Positions 1 to 7,840 of a stretch of DNA of 11,842 nucleotides are shown piece by piece (within the stretch, counting starts at the first letter, position 1; each line of letters begins with the position of its first letter). The notes beneath the pieces are model-generated. The model saw only the letters and a program-made list of their open reading frames with translations. It searched no databases and had not been told where the DNA came from. The stretch is from Treponema sp. Lineage in GTDB: Bacteria > Spirochaetota > Spirochaetia > Treponematales > Breznakiellaceae. Position numbers and translations under genes: made by a program. Location of the stretch: positions 1 through 11,842 of the forward strand of contig JAITBO010000015.1 in NCBI GenBank assembly GCA_031283505.1. Reading direction: 5' to 3'.

Positions 1-832
1 CCGAATCATAGGCGCTGTCCATAAGGCTGTAACAAAAAAATACTTTCCTTTCCGTTATTTGTTCCATCGGTATGGCCAGCTGACTGTCATGCACATTGGC
101 TCCCGTTACGATGGCCGTCAGGGGAAACCCTGTATCACTGACATCAAGATGCAGTTTGTACCCTTTCCAGAATGACACATTCCCCTCACTGTTTTTCTTG
201 CAGCCCCACGCGCATTCCCTGTCAATGCTTTCCAGCGATGTTTTCGCATCCTGCGTCCTCTGCTTCTCTATTGCCCTTGGCTCTTTGGGGACTTTCGGGC
301 TGTTTTTTGCCGGTCTTCCCCGCTTTTTGACCGGTTTTACCCCCTTTTCTTCCGCTTTCTTAACGACCCGCTCCCGCGCCTCTATCGCCGTTGAGTCACG
401 GTTTACATGATATACCACCAGGTCTTTATGGGCCATGGACACTATCCCGTCCAGTGTTTGTTCAAGTACGCCGTGTTCTGACAGGAACGCAAGCGCCCGT
501 GAAAAAGTCGCCTTGCCGGGCACGTCCGTGAATCCGCATAACAGCCGCAGATTCGGCTCTCCCTTAAGCCGCTGGATCAGCTGGCTGGTCTTTTCTATTC
601 CGAAACAGCTTTTGGCAAAAAAACTTCGTACAAACGGGGTATACTGATAGGGTCTCCGTCCCCTTCCCGCATAGGGCCGTATGAGGGTTGGCATCTGGCC
701 TTCGATGACCCGCAGCATATGCAAAAAAGTCTTGTATTCGTCAGAAAGGTATTCTTCAAAACACTTGCCCGGATCATATGAAACGGGAAGGAGCGCTTGC
801 GCTCCGGCAATGATTTGGCTTATAGTTTTCAT
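1..832 (-). CDS. IS4/IS5-superfamily DDE transposase, C-terminus missing
   Basis: This gene encodes the enzyme that would cut and join the ends of its own insertion sequence. The frame is open without a stop from the ATG at 832 to the window edge, giving 277 residues. The start is supported by AGGAG (minus strand, plus positions 842-846) nine bases upstream. Residues about 50-135 look like the helical N-terminal region of InsH-type transposases. YHVNRDSTAIEARE (residues 141-154) carries the probable first catalytic Asp, D146, and the stretch ending MDSAYDS holds the probable second, D272. The catalytic Glu would lie beyond the left edge. Between them is a basic Lys/Arg/Pro-rich insert (about 155-195) containing RGRP, an AT-hook-like motif. 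Family level is recognised from the DSTAIEARE and 'NVHDSQLAIP' patterns; the exact IS family name is uncertain. Confidence 0.88.
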   Translation of the reverse strand, partial: MKTISQIIAGAQALLPVSYDPGKCFEEYLSDEYKTFLHMLRVIEGQMPTLIRPYAGRGRRPYQYTPFVRSFFAKSCFGIEKTSQLIQRLKGEPNLRLLCGFTDVPGKATFSRALAFLSEHGVLEQTLDGIVSMAHKDLVVYHVNRDSTAIEARERVVKKAEEKGVKPVKKRGRPAKNSPKVPKEPRAIEKQRTQDAKTSLESIDRECAWGCKKNSEGNVSFWKGYKLHLDVSDTGFPLTAIVTGANVHDSQLAIPMEQITERKVFFCYSLMDSAYDS

Positions 833-930
833 GGCGGGAGTCTCCTGATTGATAGTTTTGCAACTACAATCTTATCAGGTTTCCCTCGCCTTTTCTATCC
901 TTCCAGGGGTTTTGGAACAGGCTCAACTGT
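1..930 (-). mobile_element. Insertion sequence, one end, truncated by window edge
   Basis: A DDE transposase gene occupies 1-832, and about 98 bp of non-coding sequence separates it from the stop codon of the regulator at 931. I infer that the IS end lies in about 905-930. On the minus strand that edge reads GAGCCTGTTCCAAAACC, which resembles IS terminal sequences, but the opposite end is outside the window so no inverted repeat can be matched. The element lies immediately downstream of the regulator stop codon and does not interrupt its conserved domains. The exact border and any target-site duplication cannot be seen. Confidence 0.7.
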
Positions 931-1801
931 TTAATGAAAAGTTTTTTCATCCCTACTGATAGATTTAATAAATATGGACGGCGCTATCGAACGGACTTTT
1001 TTGTATAGGCGGGAAAAATACGAGACATCAGAATAACCGACTTTTAATGCCGCTTCTTCAATTGAGACGAGCGGATCTTCAGTTACGATAGTTTCAAACC
1101 GTTCTATTTTTTTGAGTATGCAAAGACGTTTGAAATTCACATACAGCTTTTTATTAAGAGCATTTAATATAGTTGATTGGTTATAACCTAAATAGTCTGC
1201 TACTTCCTGGAACGAAATAGGGGCTGAAATATGATTTTCAATCCAGCGTAAAACTTCTGCGGAGATATCCAATGGACGTTGACTGGTTCTGATATATCCC
1301 TTGGAAACAATATAATCACAAAGCATGGAAAAAAGATTAATCATGTTCTCCAGTGCGGTCTTGTCAAAAAAAGGTTGTTCAGTAAAGGCACTTTCCAAAA
1401 TGGCAGGATCGAATCCGTTATTTTTCCAGTCCTGGAGTATTGCGGGTGGAATGGTATTTTGGGTTCTGAATTGGCCTATCATGGCATATCCGGCGACTTT
1501 CTCATAGAGTTTAATGGGGAATGCCGCATCTGTAAGACCTGCATGGCAAGGATAAAAAAGTGGGGGGGGGGGGGATATTTGCAGAACGAAGGCACATCTC
1601 ATGGTCCATCCTGATACAACGATGATCATAATGGAGTTTTTCCCTGACAAGTTTGCAATAATCACAGAGCGGATAGAATCCCAGGGTCAAATTTTTCTGT
1701 ACATCCGCGGAAAAAATAGAGATACATACTTTAAAGCAATGGGAAAAACTGGTTATCAGCTTCTTACCCTTTTCTTCCAGAAAGACATCTATCACCTTCA
1801 T
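931..1801 (-). CDS. AraC-family regulator with PocR-like sensory domain, frameshifted at a C13 tract
   Basis: Probable ligand-responsive transcription factor for the divergent sugar operon. Read through with one base fewer in the homopolymer, it makes 289 residues. Residues about 3-120 resemble the PocR sensory domain, with Cys/His-rich pieces LCDYCKLVRE (45-54) and YPCHAGLTDAAFPI (83-96) followed by an AGYAMIGQF segment. Residues about 183-278 are a two-helix-turn-helix AraC domain (ISFQEVADYLGYNQSTI and VSIEEAALKVGYSDVSYFSRLYKK). As sequenced, the coding strand has 13 C, so translation from the ATG at 1801 leaves frame after the proline run and stops at 1511 (96 residues). The DNA-binding half lies in another frame, open from 1665 to 931. 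Twelve or fifteen C would give a continuous protein. The ATG at 1801 has no strong ribosome site; TTG at 1837 is an alternative start in the same frame. Gene identity is firm; whether the shift is real is not. Confidence 0.82.
1562..1574. repeat. Mononucleotide run of 13 G inside the regulator gene
   Basis: Thirteen consecutive G on the plus strand are read as C in the regulator, encoding Ile-Pro-Pro-Pro-Pro between the two halves of the sensory domain. Runs of this length are hypermutable by slipped-strand mispairing. Tract lengths of 12 or 15 keep the gene in frame; 13, as here, does not. It is also the kind of site where sequencing errors occur. Confidence 0.95.
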
Positions 1802-1971
1802 GCCAGGAACGATACCATCTTTCAAGCACAAGAACAAGAGAAGTAAGGATACAAAACAAGAAAATTATGGAAATGTCCTAGTATTTTTATGTAAAAAGTC
1901 ATGGACTTATTATGGAGCAAAATTTATTTTTAAACGAAGGTTTGCAAAATATGCCTAAAAGGGAGTGTAAC
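1802..1971. promoter_or_regulatory. Divergent regulator/operon intergenic region with inverted repeat
   Basis: This AT-rich gap separates the minus-strand regulator from the plus-strand GH42 gene and should hold the promoters of both. At 1877-1904 there is an imperfect inverted repeat. Its perfect core is TTTTTA-TG-TAAAAA and its outer ends are CC and GG, so it could be a regulator-binding site. TATTAT at 1908-1913 could serve as a -10 box for the operon, but no good -35 box stands at the right distance. The operator call is inference. Confidence 0.35.
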
Positions 1972-3978
1972 ATGAAGTATTCACCGATGGTAAAAAAAAT
2001 GCCCCACATTTTGCATGGGGGCGATTACAATCCCGACCAATGGCTCAAGTGGAAAGATACAATCTGGAAAGAGGATATGCGGCTCGCCAAACTGGCGGGG
2101 ATCAATACTCTGACGATGGGGATGTTTTCCTGGAGCGCTCTTGAGCCGGAGGAAGGGCGCTACACCTTTGAATGGCTTGATGAACTGATGGATATGCTGG
2201 CCGAAAACGGTATTGTTGCGGTCCTGGGTACTCCCTCCGGGGCACGGCCTGCCTGGATGAGCAAGAAATATCCCGAGGTGCTACGGGTAAACGAGTCCCG
2301 TTTACGGAATGTCCATGGGGAACGGCATAACCATTGCCTTTCCTCCCCGATCTATCGGGAAAAAACAAGGGCTATTAACGAGCGTTTGGCGCGGCGTTAC
2401 AAGGATCATCCCGCCCTGGCGGTTTGGCATGTCTCCAACGAATATTCGGGGGAATGTCATTGTCCCCTCTGCCAGGCCGAATTTCGCAAATACCTGAAAA
2501 ACAAGTACAAGACTCTGGATGCCCTGAACGAAGCTTGGTGGGCCAACTTTTGGAGCGCCACGATCACCGATTGGGATCAGATTGAAAGTCCTGGCAGCCC
2601 CGGCAACGGAGGCCACAACGGGCTCAGGCTCGACTGGCGCCGTTTTACCACCGAGCAGTTTGTAGATTTTTTTCTGAATGAAACGACACCCCTTAAAGAG
2701 ATTACCCCGGATATTCCCTGCACTACAAACCTTATGGCGGCTTATACGGGGATAGACTACGCCCGCTTTGCCGAGGTTTTTGATGTGGCCGCCTGGGATT
2801 CCTACCCCCAGTGGACCAGCGCGGAGGGTAATATTGAGATAGGACTGAGAACCTCGTATTACCATGATCTGATGCGGGGGCTTAAACGGAAACCCTTCAT
2901 GCTGATAGAATCCTGCCCCTCCGCCACGAACTGGCGGCCTGTAGCAAAGCTGCACCGGCCGGGGATCCACAAGCTCCAGTCCCTCCATGCCCTGGCCCAC
3001 GGCGCGGACACGGTTCAGTACTTCCAGTTCCGCAAGAGCCGTGGAGGGCCGGAACAATACCATGGCGCGGTGGTCGATCACCAGGGCAGTGAGAATACCA
3101 GAGTTTTCCGCGAAGTCGCCGAACTGGGAGAATGTTTGAAGGATCTTGATGACCTTGTGGGGATGGACACGCCTGTGGAAACGGCGTTAATCCACGATTA
3201 CCAGGTGCGCTGGGCTTTAGAAGATGTGAGGGGCCTTTTGCAGGAAAAAACCGGTTATGGAGAAACCCTGATTGAGCATTACTGCGCGTTTTGGAAACGG
3301 GGCATTCCTCTGGATATTATTGATTCCCGGCAGAGCCTGGATAAATACCGTCTGGTGATTGCTCCCATGCTGTACTTGCTACGGGAAGGAGTAGCTGAAC
3401 GAATTGATGAGTTTGTCCAGAACGGGGGAATCTTCGTTGCTACCTACGTTACCGGTTATGTAAATGAGAGTACCCTGAATTTCCTGGATGGTTTTCCCGG
3501 CCCTCTTAAAAAAACATTAGGCATCTGGTGCGAGGAAATTGATGCTCTGTACCCCGGAGAAACAAACTCTATCGAATGGAATGGCAAGACCTACCAGACC
3601 TTTGATCTCTGTGAACTTGTTCATGGAGAAGGAGCGGAGGTTCTTGGGGTGTACGGAGGCGATTTTTATGCCGGAAGTCCCGCGCTGACGGTACAGCGTC
3701 GGGGGAAGGGACGTTCCTATTTCATCGCGGCCCGGACCGGGGAGGATTTTCTTGATGATTTTTACCGCCAGTTGACGGCGGAGGCGGGTATTCGGCCCTT
3801 GTTTGAAGAATTGCCAGAAGGGGTTACTGCCAATGTCCGCAGTGACGGCAAAAAGAATTTTGTCTTTCTTACGAATTTTACCAACGAGAAAAGACAAGTT
3901 CCGGCGGAATCCGGCAAAACCGGAATCAGCCTTGATCCCTTTGAGGTAAAAATCCTGCGTTCAGAAACAAATTTATAA
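1972..3978 (+). CDS. GH42 beta-galactosidase
   Basis: This enzyme hydrolyses terminal beta-galactosides, probably short oligosaccharides imported by the transporter encoded downstream. I chose ATG 1972 because GGGAG sits six bases upstream; the frame is open to an earlier ATG at 1912, which would add 20 residues without a good ribosome site. The 668 residues match the family's usual 650-700. The (beta/alpha)8 barrel occupies roughly residues 10-390. HVSNEYSGE carries the acid/base Glu157, and FMLIESCPS carries the nucleophile Glu313. Four cysteines, C122, C162, C164 and C167 (within ECHCPLC), match the zinc cluster known in many GH42 enzymes. A trimerisation domain (about 395-590) and a small C-terminal beta domain follow. 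No signal peptide is visible, so it should act in the cytoplasm. It is first in the operon, 111 bp before the binding-protein gene. Confidence 0.95.
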   Translation: MKYSPMVKKMPHILHGGDYNPDQWLKWKDTIWKEDMRLAKLAGINTLTMGMFSWSALEPEEGRYTFEWLDELMDMLAENGIVAVLGTPSGARPAWMSKKYPEVLRVNESRLRNVHGERHNHCLSSPIYREKTRAINERLARRYKDHPALAVWHVSNEYSGECHCPLCQAEFRKYLKNKYKTLDALNEAWWANFWSATITDWDQIESPGSPGNGGHNGLRLDWRRFTTEQFVDFFLNETTPLKEITPDIPCTTNLMAAYTGIDYARFAEVFDVAAWDSYPQWTSAEGNIEIGLRTSYYHDLMRGLKRKPFMLIESCPSATNWRPVAKLHRPGIHKLQSLHALAHGADTVQYFQFRKSRGGPEQYHGAVVDHQGSENTRVFREVAELGECLKDLDDLVGMDTPVETALIHDYQVRWALEDVRGLLQEKTGYGETLIEHYCAFWKRGIPLDIIDSRQSLDKYRLVIAPMLYLLREGVAERIDEFVQNGGIFVATYVTGYVNESTLNFLDGFPGPLKKTLGIWCEEIDALYPGETNSIEWNGKTYQTFDLCELVHGEGAEVLGVYGGDFYAGSPALTVQRRGKGRSYFIAARTGEDFLDDFYRQLTAEAGIRPLFEELPEGVTANVRSDGKKNFVFLTNFTNEKRQVPAESGKTGISLDPFEVKILRSETNL

Positions 3979-4014
3979 AGTGGAAGAACGGAAAAGCAAG
4001 GTTTACAAACAACA

Positions 4015-4031
4015 ATCCGGCGTTGCCGGAT
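4015..4031 (+). other. Short perfect hairpin between GH42 and binding-protein genes
   Basis: ATCCGGC, a GTT loop and GCCGGAT form a perfect 7-bp stem. No run of T follows on the plus strand, so it does not look like an intrinsic terminator. It could shield mRNA ends in the operon or simply be a small palindromic repeat. Function is inference. Confidence 0.4.
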
Positions 4032-4089
4032 AAAACAAGAAAGTCGGCTAACGGCTTATCTTTTGGTTGACTAATTACAGGAGAAAACA

Positions 4090-5382
4090 ATGAAACGATT
4101 TGGTTTGATGTGTCTAATCGCACTGTTTACGATGGCCCTGGTTTTGGGAGGGTGTTCCAAGAAAGAGGAAGCCGCCGCCCCGGCGGACCCCAACGCGCCG
4201 GTCCAGCTTTTGGTATGGTGCTGGGACCCCAATTTTAATGTCTTTGCCATGCGGGAGGCGGAGAAGATTTACCGGCGGGATCATCCCAATGTAAGCCTGG
4301 ATATTCAGGACATTCCGGAAATTGAACAAAAGCTCTTGACCGCCCTTTCGGCCAACGATACCAGCATCCTGCCGGACATTATCCTGATGCAGGATAACAG
4401 TATCCAGAAATTCGTGACAAATTTCCCCAAAGCTTTTCTTCCGGTAAACGGCAAGGTGGACATCAGCCGGTTTGCCCAGTTCAAGCTGGACGTGGGGAAC
4501 GTCAACGGCCAGAACTACGGCGTACCCTTTGACAATGGGGCCACCGCCTTCTTCCTGCGCCGGGACTATGTCGAGCAGGCGGGTCTCCAGGTCTCGGACT
4601 TTAACAACATAACCTGGAAAAGGTTTGTCGAATTGGGCAAGATCGTCAAAGAAAAAACAGGACTTCCCCTTGTGACCGGGAGCGGCCCAGATGTTCAGGT
4701 GCAGCTTCAAAGTACCGGTATCTGGACTTTCGATGCGGAGGGGGAGCCCTACATCAAAAACAACCCGGTGGTCCGGGAAGTAATAAATACTTACCGGGAC
4801 CTTATGACCAGCGGCGTCCTCCTGGAAGTGCCGGACTGGAACGCCTACATAGCCAGCATAAACAGGGGCACTACGGCGGGAGTCATCCAGGGATGCTGGA
4901 TCATCGGTACCATCACCTCCGCCACGGATCAGGCGGGGAAATGGGCCATGGTAACGACCCCCCGCTTCGACACCGCCATTATCCCTACCGCCACAAACTA
5001 TTCCAGCCAGGGCGGTTGCGGCTGGATGGTGATGGGCCACACGAAGAAAGCCGATGCGGCCTTTGATTTCCTGGATAAGACCTTTGCCGGAAGCGTGGAA
5101 CTCTATCAAACCATCCTGCCGCCATCGGGTGCGATTTCTACCTGGCTGCCCGCAGCGGAGGCGCCGGTCTATGCCGAACCCCAGCCCTTCTTTGGCGGTC
5201 AGAAAATATATGAGGAGTTGATGGACTACGCCAGCAAGGTACCCCAAGTTAAGTTCGGCCTCTACAACTACGAGGCCCGGGACGCCATTCAGCGGGCCGT
5301 ACTTGCCGTGTACCAGGGCGGGAACATCGACGCCGCCCTTGACACGGCCCAGCAGGAAGTTGAATTCCTGATGAACCAGTAG
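4090..5382 (+). CDS. ABC sugar transporter, substrate-binding lipoprotein
   Basis: Captures sugar outside the inner membrane and delivers it to the two permeases encoded next. The start ATG has AGGAG seven bases upstream. Residues 1-21 are a lipoprotein signal peptide (KR, then a hydrophobic stretch) with lipobox VLGGC, so Cys22 should carry the lipid anchor. A short Ala/Pro-rich linker follows. The remainder is a family 1 extracellular solute-binding protein (SBP_bac_1 type), 430 residues in all, a normal length. Features typical of the family include LTALSANDTSILPDIILM, the hinge region near VPFDNGATAFFLRRDY, and many aromatic residues in the C-terminal lobe that could stack on sugar rings. 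The substrate cannot be read from sequence; the neighbouring GH42 enzyme suggests a galactoside. Confidence 0.93.
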   Translation: MKRFGLMCLIALFTMALVLGGCSKKEEAAAPADPNAPVQLLVWCWDPNFNVFAMREAEKIYRRDHPNVSLDIQDIPEIEQKLLTALSANDTSILPDIILMQDNSIQKFVTNFPKAFLPVNGKVDISRFAQFKLDVGNVNGQNYGVPFDNGATAFFLRRDYVEQAGLQVSDFNNITWKRFVELGKIVKEKTGLPLVTGSGPDVQVQLQSTGIWTFDAEGEPYIKNNPVVREVINTYRDLMTSGVLLEVPDWNAYIASINRGTTAGVIQGCWIIGTITSATDQAGKWAMVTTPRFDTAIIPTATNYSSQGGCGWMVMGHTKKADAAFDFLDKTFAGSVELYQTILPPSGAISTWLPAAEAPVYAEPQPFFGGQKIYEELMDYASKVPQVKFGLYNYEARDAIQRAVLAVYQGGNIDAALDTAQQEVEFLMNQ

Positions 5383-5397
5383 AAGCCGCCGATACCG

Positions 5398-5423
5398 GGG
5401 GAGAAGCGGAGAAGTTTCTCCCC
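5398..5423 (+). terminator. Hairpin between binding-protein and permease genes, possible attenuator
   Basis: GGGGAGAA (5398-5405) pairs perfectly with TTCTCCCC (5416-5423) around a 10-base loop, 15 bp after the binding-protein stop codon. A short T-containing stretch (TTTGCATTTT) follows, then the permease ribosome site. Such hairpins between binding-protein and permease genes commonly raise the binding-protein to permease ratio by partial termination or by blocking 3' decay. The role here is inferred from position. Confidence 0.45.
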
Positions 5424-5448
5424 TTTGCATTTTAAGGAGGCATATCCG

Positions 5449-6327
5449 ATGCGGACGCTCCGTTTGGAAAAAAAGTACGCCCTGTGGGGCTGGTTGTTTG
5501 TACTTCCCGCTTCGCTGTTAATCGTGTGTTTTTCGTTTATCCCCATGTTTCAGGCGTTGCTGCTGTCCTTTCAATCGGGGATAGCCGCCAATCTCCGCTT
5601 TGCGGGGGTAAAGAACTACTTCCGCCTGTTCCAGGATAAGATATTTATGACTTCTGTGATCAATGTTTTTATCTATCTGATTTTCCAAGTGCCTATTATG
5701 CTTGTGCTGGCCCTTATCTTGGCCTCTATCCTCAACAACAAGCGACTGGCGGGAAAGGGGGTGTTCAGGACCCTGGTATTCCTTCCCTGCGCCACCGCCC
5801 TAGTGTCGGCGGCGGTTATTTTCAAAACCCTCTTTGCTGTTGACGGCATGGTGAATTTTCTGCTTACCACCCTTAAAATCGCGCCCGCCCCTATAAACTT
5901 TTTAACCGATCCCGTCCTTGCCAAGTTTATGATTATCCTGGTGATAACCTGGCGCTGGACCGGCTACAACACGATCTTCTACCTTGCGGGATTTCAGAAC
6001 ATCGACCCGGAGATCTACGAGGCGGCCCGTATTGACGGGGCAAATGTGGTACATCAGTTTTTCAGGATAACCCTGCCCCTTTTGCGTCCGGTGATACTTT
6101 TGACCACGATCATGTCTACCAACGGGACCCTCCAAATTTTCGATGAGCCTAAGACCATGACCAACGGGGGGCCGGGGGTCAGCACCCAGAGTATTTCCCT
6201 GTACATATATAAGCTTTCTTTTGAGTACAATCCCCAGTTTGGCTACGCCGCGGCGGTGTCGTATACGATTTTATTTATGGTTGCGCTGCTGGCCATGATT
6301 CAGCTTAAGGTGGGGGACCGGGCATGA
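5449..6327 (+). CDS. ABC sugar transporter permease, MalF/UgpA type
   Basis: One of two inner-membrane subunits that form the sugar channel. ATG 5449 is chosen because a full AAGGAGG (5434-5440) stands eight bases upstream; the in-frame TTG at 5425 has no comparable site. The 292 residues show six probable membrane segments, at about 12-40, 68-96, 108-130, 158-181, 209-224 and 266-284. The EAA loop that docks on the ATPase is plain at 191-210 (EAARIDGANVVHQFFRITLP). The segment FDEPKTMTNGGPGVST (231-246) is typical of CUT1-family permeases. The stop overlaps the start of the next permease by four bases, so the two are probably translationally coupled. Confidence 0.95.
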   Translation: MRTLRLEKKYALWGWLFVLPASLLIVCFSFIPMFQALLLSFQSGIAANLRFAGVKNYFRLFQDKIFMTSVINVFIYLIFQVPIMLVLALILASILNNKRLAGKGVFRTLVFLPCATALVSAAVIFKTLFAVDGMVNFLLTTLKIAPAPINFLTDPVLAKFMIILVITWRWTGYNTIFYLAGFQNIDPEIYEAARIDGANVVHQFFRITLPLLRPVILLTTIMSTNGTLQIFDEPKTMTNGGPGVSTQSISLYIYKLSFEYNPQFGYAAAVSYTILFMVALLAMIQLKVGDRA

Positions 6328-7136
6328 AAAAGATAAAGCTTTCCAGGATGGTGGTCTACGTGTTTCTGACGATAGTGGCTTTTGTTTCGGTCTTCCCTTT
6401 TTACTGGATGGTTTCTGGGGCAACAAATAAAAGTGTTGAGATAATCCGTGGCAGGATGATCCCCGGTTTCAACCTGATTGAAAACGGGAAAACCCTATTC
6501 AAGACTATCCCCATCCTATTGGGATTTTTTAACTCCCTGAAGAACGCCGCCATCGGAACTCTGGGGAGCCTTTTTATCTGTTCCATGGCAGGCTACGGGT
6601 TTCAGATATACCGGAGCAAGGCCAAGGACCGGGTTATGAGCATTCTGCTTCTGTCCATGATGATCCCCTTCGCGGCGGTTATGGTACCCCTGTTCCGGCT
6701 TATCAGCGCCCTGAAACTTCTTAATACCACCGCAGGGATCATACTGCCGGGGCTTTCCACGGCCTTTCTGATTTTCTTTTTCCGGCAATGTTCCCAATCT
6801 TTTCCTATGGAAATAGTCCAGGCGGCCCGGGTTGACGGGGTGGGAGAATTCGGCATCTACGTCAGGGTTTACTTTCCTATCATGGCCCCCACCTTTGCCG
6901 CGGCGGGGATCGTTTCGTTCATGGGGGTCTGGAACAACTACCTTTGGCCCCTTATTGTTTTACAGTGGGAAAGTTCCCGAACCCTGCCCATTTTGATTGC
7001 CCAGCTTACCCAGGGTCACGTTACTGATTATGGTCTCTTGACCCTGGCGATTACCATTACCACCATTCCCACCATGCTCATCTTTATTACACAGCAGCGC
7101 CGTTTTGTGGAGGGGATACTGGGGTCGGTCAAGTGA
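6324..7136 (+). CDS. ABC sugar transporter permease, MalG/UgpE type
   Basis: Second channel subunit, pairing with the preceding permease. The start overlaps the upstream stop as ATGA. It has 270 residues, the normal size for CUT1 MalG-type subunits. Membrane segments lie at about 9-31, 64-93, 104-128, 138-155, 190-214 and 239-256. The EAA loop is at about 163-185 (EIVQAARVDGVGEFGIYVRV), and GVWNNYLWPL (201-210) is a family hallmark. No ATPase gene follows; the next gene is an acetyltransferase. The transporter must therefore borrow an ATPase encoded elsewhere, which is common for CUT1 systems. No convincing terminator lies after the stop codon. The only hairpin there, GGCCA/TGGCC at 7169-7182, lacks a T run. 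Confidence 0.95.
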   Translation: MKKIKLSRMVVYVFLTIVAFVSVFPFYWMVSGATNKSVEIIRGRMIPGFNLIENGKTLFKTIPILLGFFNSLKNAAIGTLGSLFICSMAGYGFQIYRSKAKDRVMSILLLSMMIPFAAVMVPLFRLISALKLLNTTAGIILPGLSTAFLIFFFRQCSQSFPMEIVQAARVDGVGEFGIYVRVYFPIMAPTFAAAGIVSFMGVWNNYLWPLIVLQWESSRTLPILIAQLTQGHVTDYGLLTLAITITTIPTMLIFITQQRRFVEGILGSVK

Positions 7137-7200
7137 ACATGGATCTTGCAGCCCCGGCTTGAACACGAGGCCATTTTTGGCCAATTTGAGGTATAATTTT

Positions 7201-7807
7201 ATGCGCCATAAACAGAGGAAAGAGAAGGGATTAGTATACCACTATGACGACAGCGAAATTATGGGCGAACAGCTTAACTATATGGAAAAATTATACGACT
7301 ACAATAACACCAGGCCATTAGAGCAAGACAGAGCAAGACAGGAGGCAGCGACTATTAAAAGAAATGTTTGCGGAGATTGGCGATAATTGTCATATAGAAC
7401 CACCATTATATGCTAACTGGGGTTATCATTATATACATTTTGGAAGCGGTATCTACTGCAATTTTAATCTAACATTTGTGGATGATGCAGAAATTTACAT
7501 AGGCGATAATTGTATGATTGCGCCAAATGTAGTTATCACTACATCGAGTCATCCTATACTGCCCATATTGAGAGAACACAATTATGAGTATAATGTTCCT
7601 ATACATATAGGTAAAAATGTTTTGATCGGCTCCGGTGTCCAGATACTGCCAGGTGTAACGATAGGTGATAATTCGGTAATAGGAGCAGGAAATGCTATCC
7701 CTTCAAACGTGGTTGCGTTAGGTACTCCCTGCCGGATTATTCATGAGATCGGAGATAAAGACAAAAAATATTTTTATAAAGATAAAGAACTGGATATATG
7801 GGACTAA
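7201..7807 (+). pseudogene. LacA/Maa-type sugar O-acetyltransferase, broken by 10-bp tandem duplication
   Basis: The intact enzyme would move acetyl from acetyl-CoA to a sugar hydroxyl. Translation from ATG 7201 (GAGG about nine bases upstream) leaves frame after the duplicated GAGCAAGACA and stops at 7386 after 61 residues. The remainder continues in the +1 frame to 7807. Removing one repeat copy restores a 198-residue protein of normal length with EQDRRQRLLKEMFAEIG across the joint, exactly the family pattern. The restored protein has the N-terminal Mac-type segment (about 1-55), hexapeptide repeats of a left-handed beta-helix (IGDNCMIAPNVVI, then IHIGKNVLIGSGVQILPGV), and His114 in TTSSHP. 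That residue matches the catalytic His115 of LacA, with Asn84 nearby. An internal ATG at 7364 could yield a 147-residue piece, but it lacks a ribosome site. The DNA is more AT-rich than the operon upstream, suggesting a different origin. Confidence 0.88.
7321..7340 (+). repeat. 10-bp perfect tandem duplication
   Basis: GAGCAAGACA occurs twice back to back (7321-7330 and 7331-7340) inside the acetyltransferase gene. Ten is not a multiple of three, so the extra copy shifts the frame. Deleting one copy gives a continuous, family-like protein. Confidence 0.97.
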
Positions 7808-7840
7808 GGACCCAAGCCGTGAAATATGACTACAAAATCA

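Noticed and set aside
1279..1846. Plus-strand open frames across the regulator
   Set aside because: They are antisense to the recognisable PocR/AraC sequence and include the G run as poly-glycine; no start-site support.
2302..3081. 259-codon open frame on the minus strand inside the GH42 gene
   Set aside because: It is antisense to the catalytic core of a clear GH42 enzyme and has low-complexity, unfamily-like sequence.
4114..5430. 438-codon open frame on the minus strand
   Set aside because: It lies opposite the binding-protein gene, which has a lipobox, ribosome site and family features. The minus-strand protein has no recognisable domains and no ribosome site; it is a GC-driven shadow.
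7159..7197. Promoter for the acetyltransferase using TTGAAC and TATAAT
   Set aside because: The two boxes are 27 bases apart, too far for a sigma-70 promoter, and TATAAT lies only three bases before the start codon.
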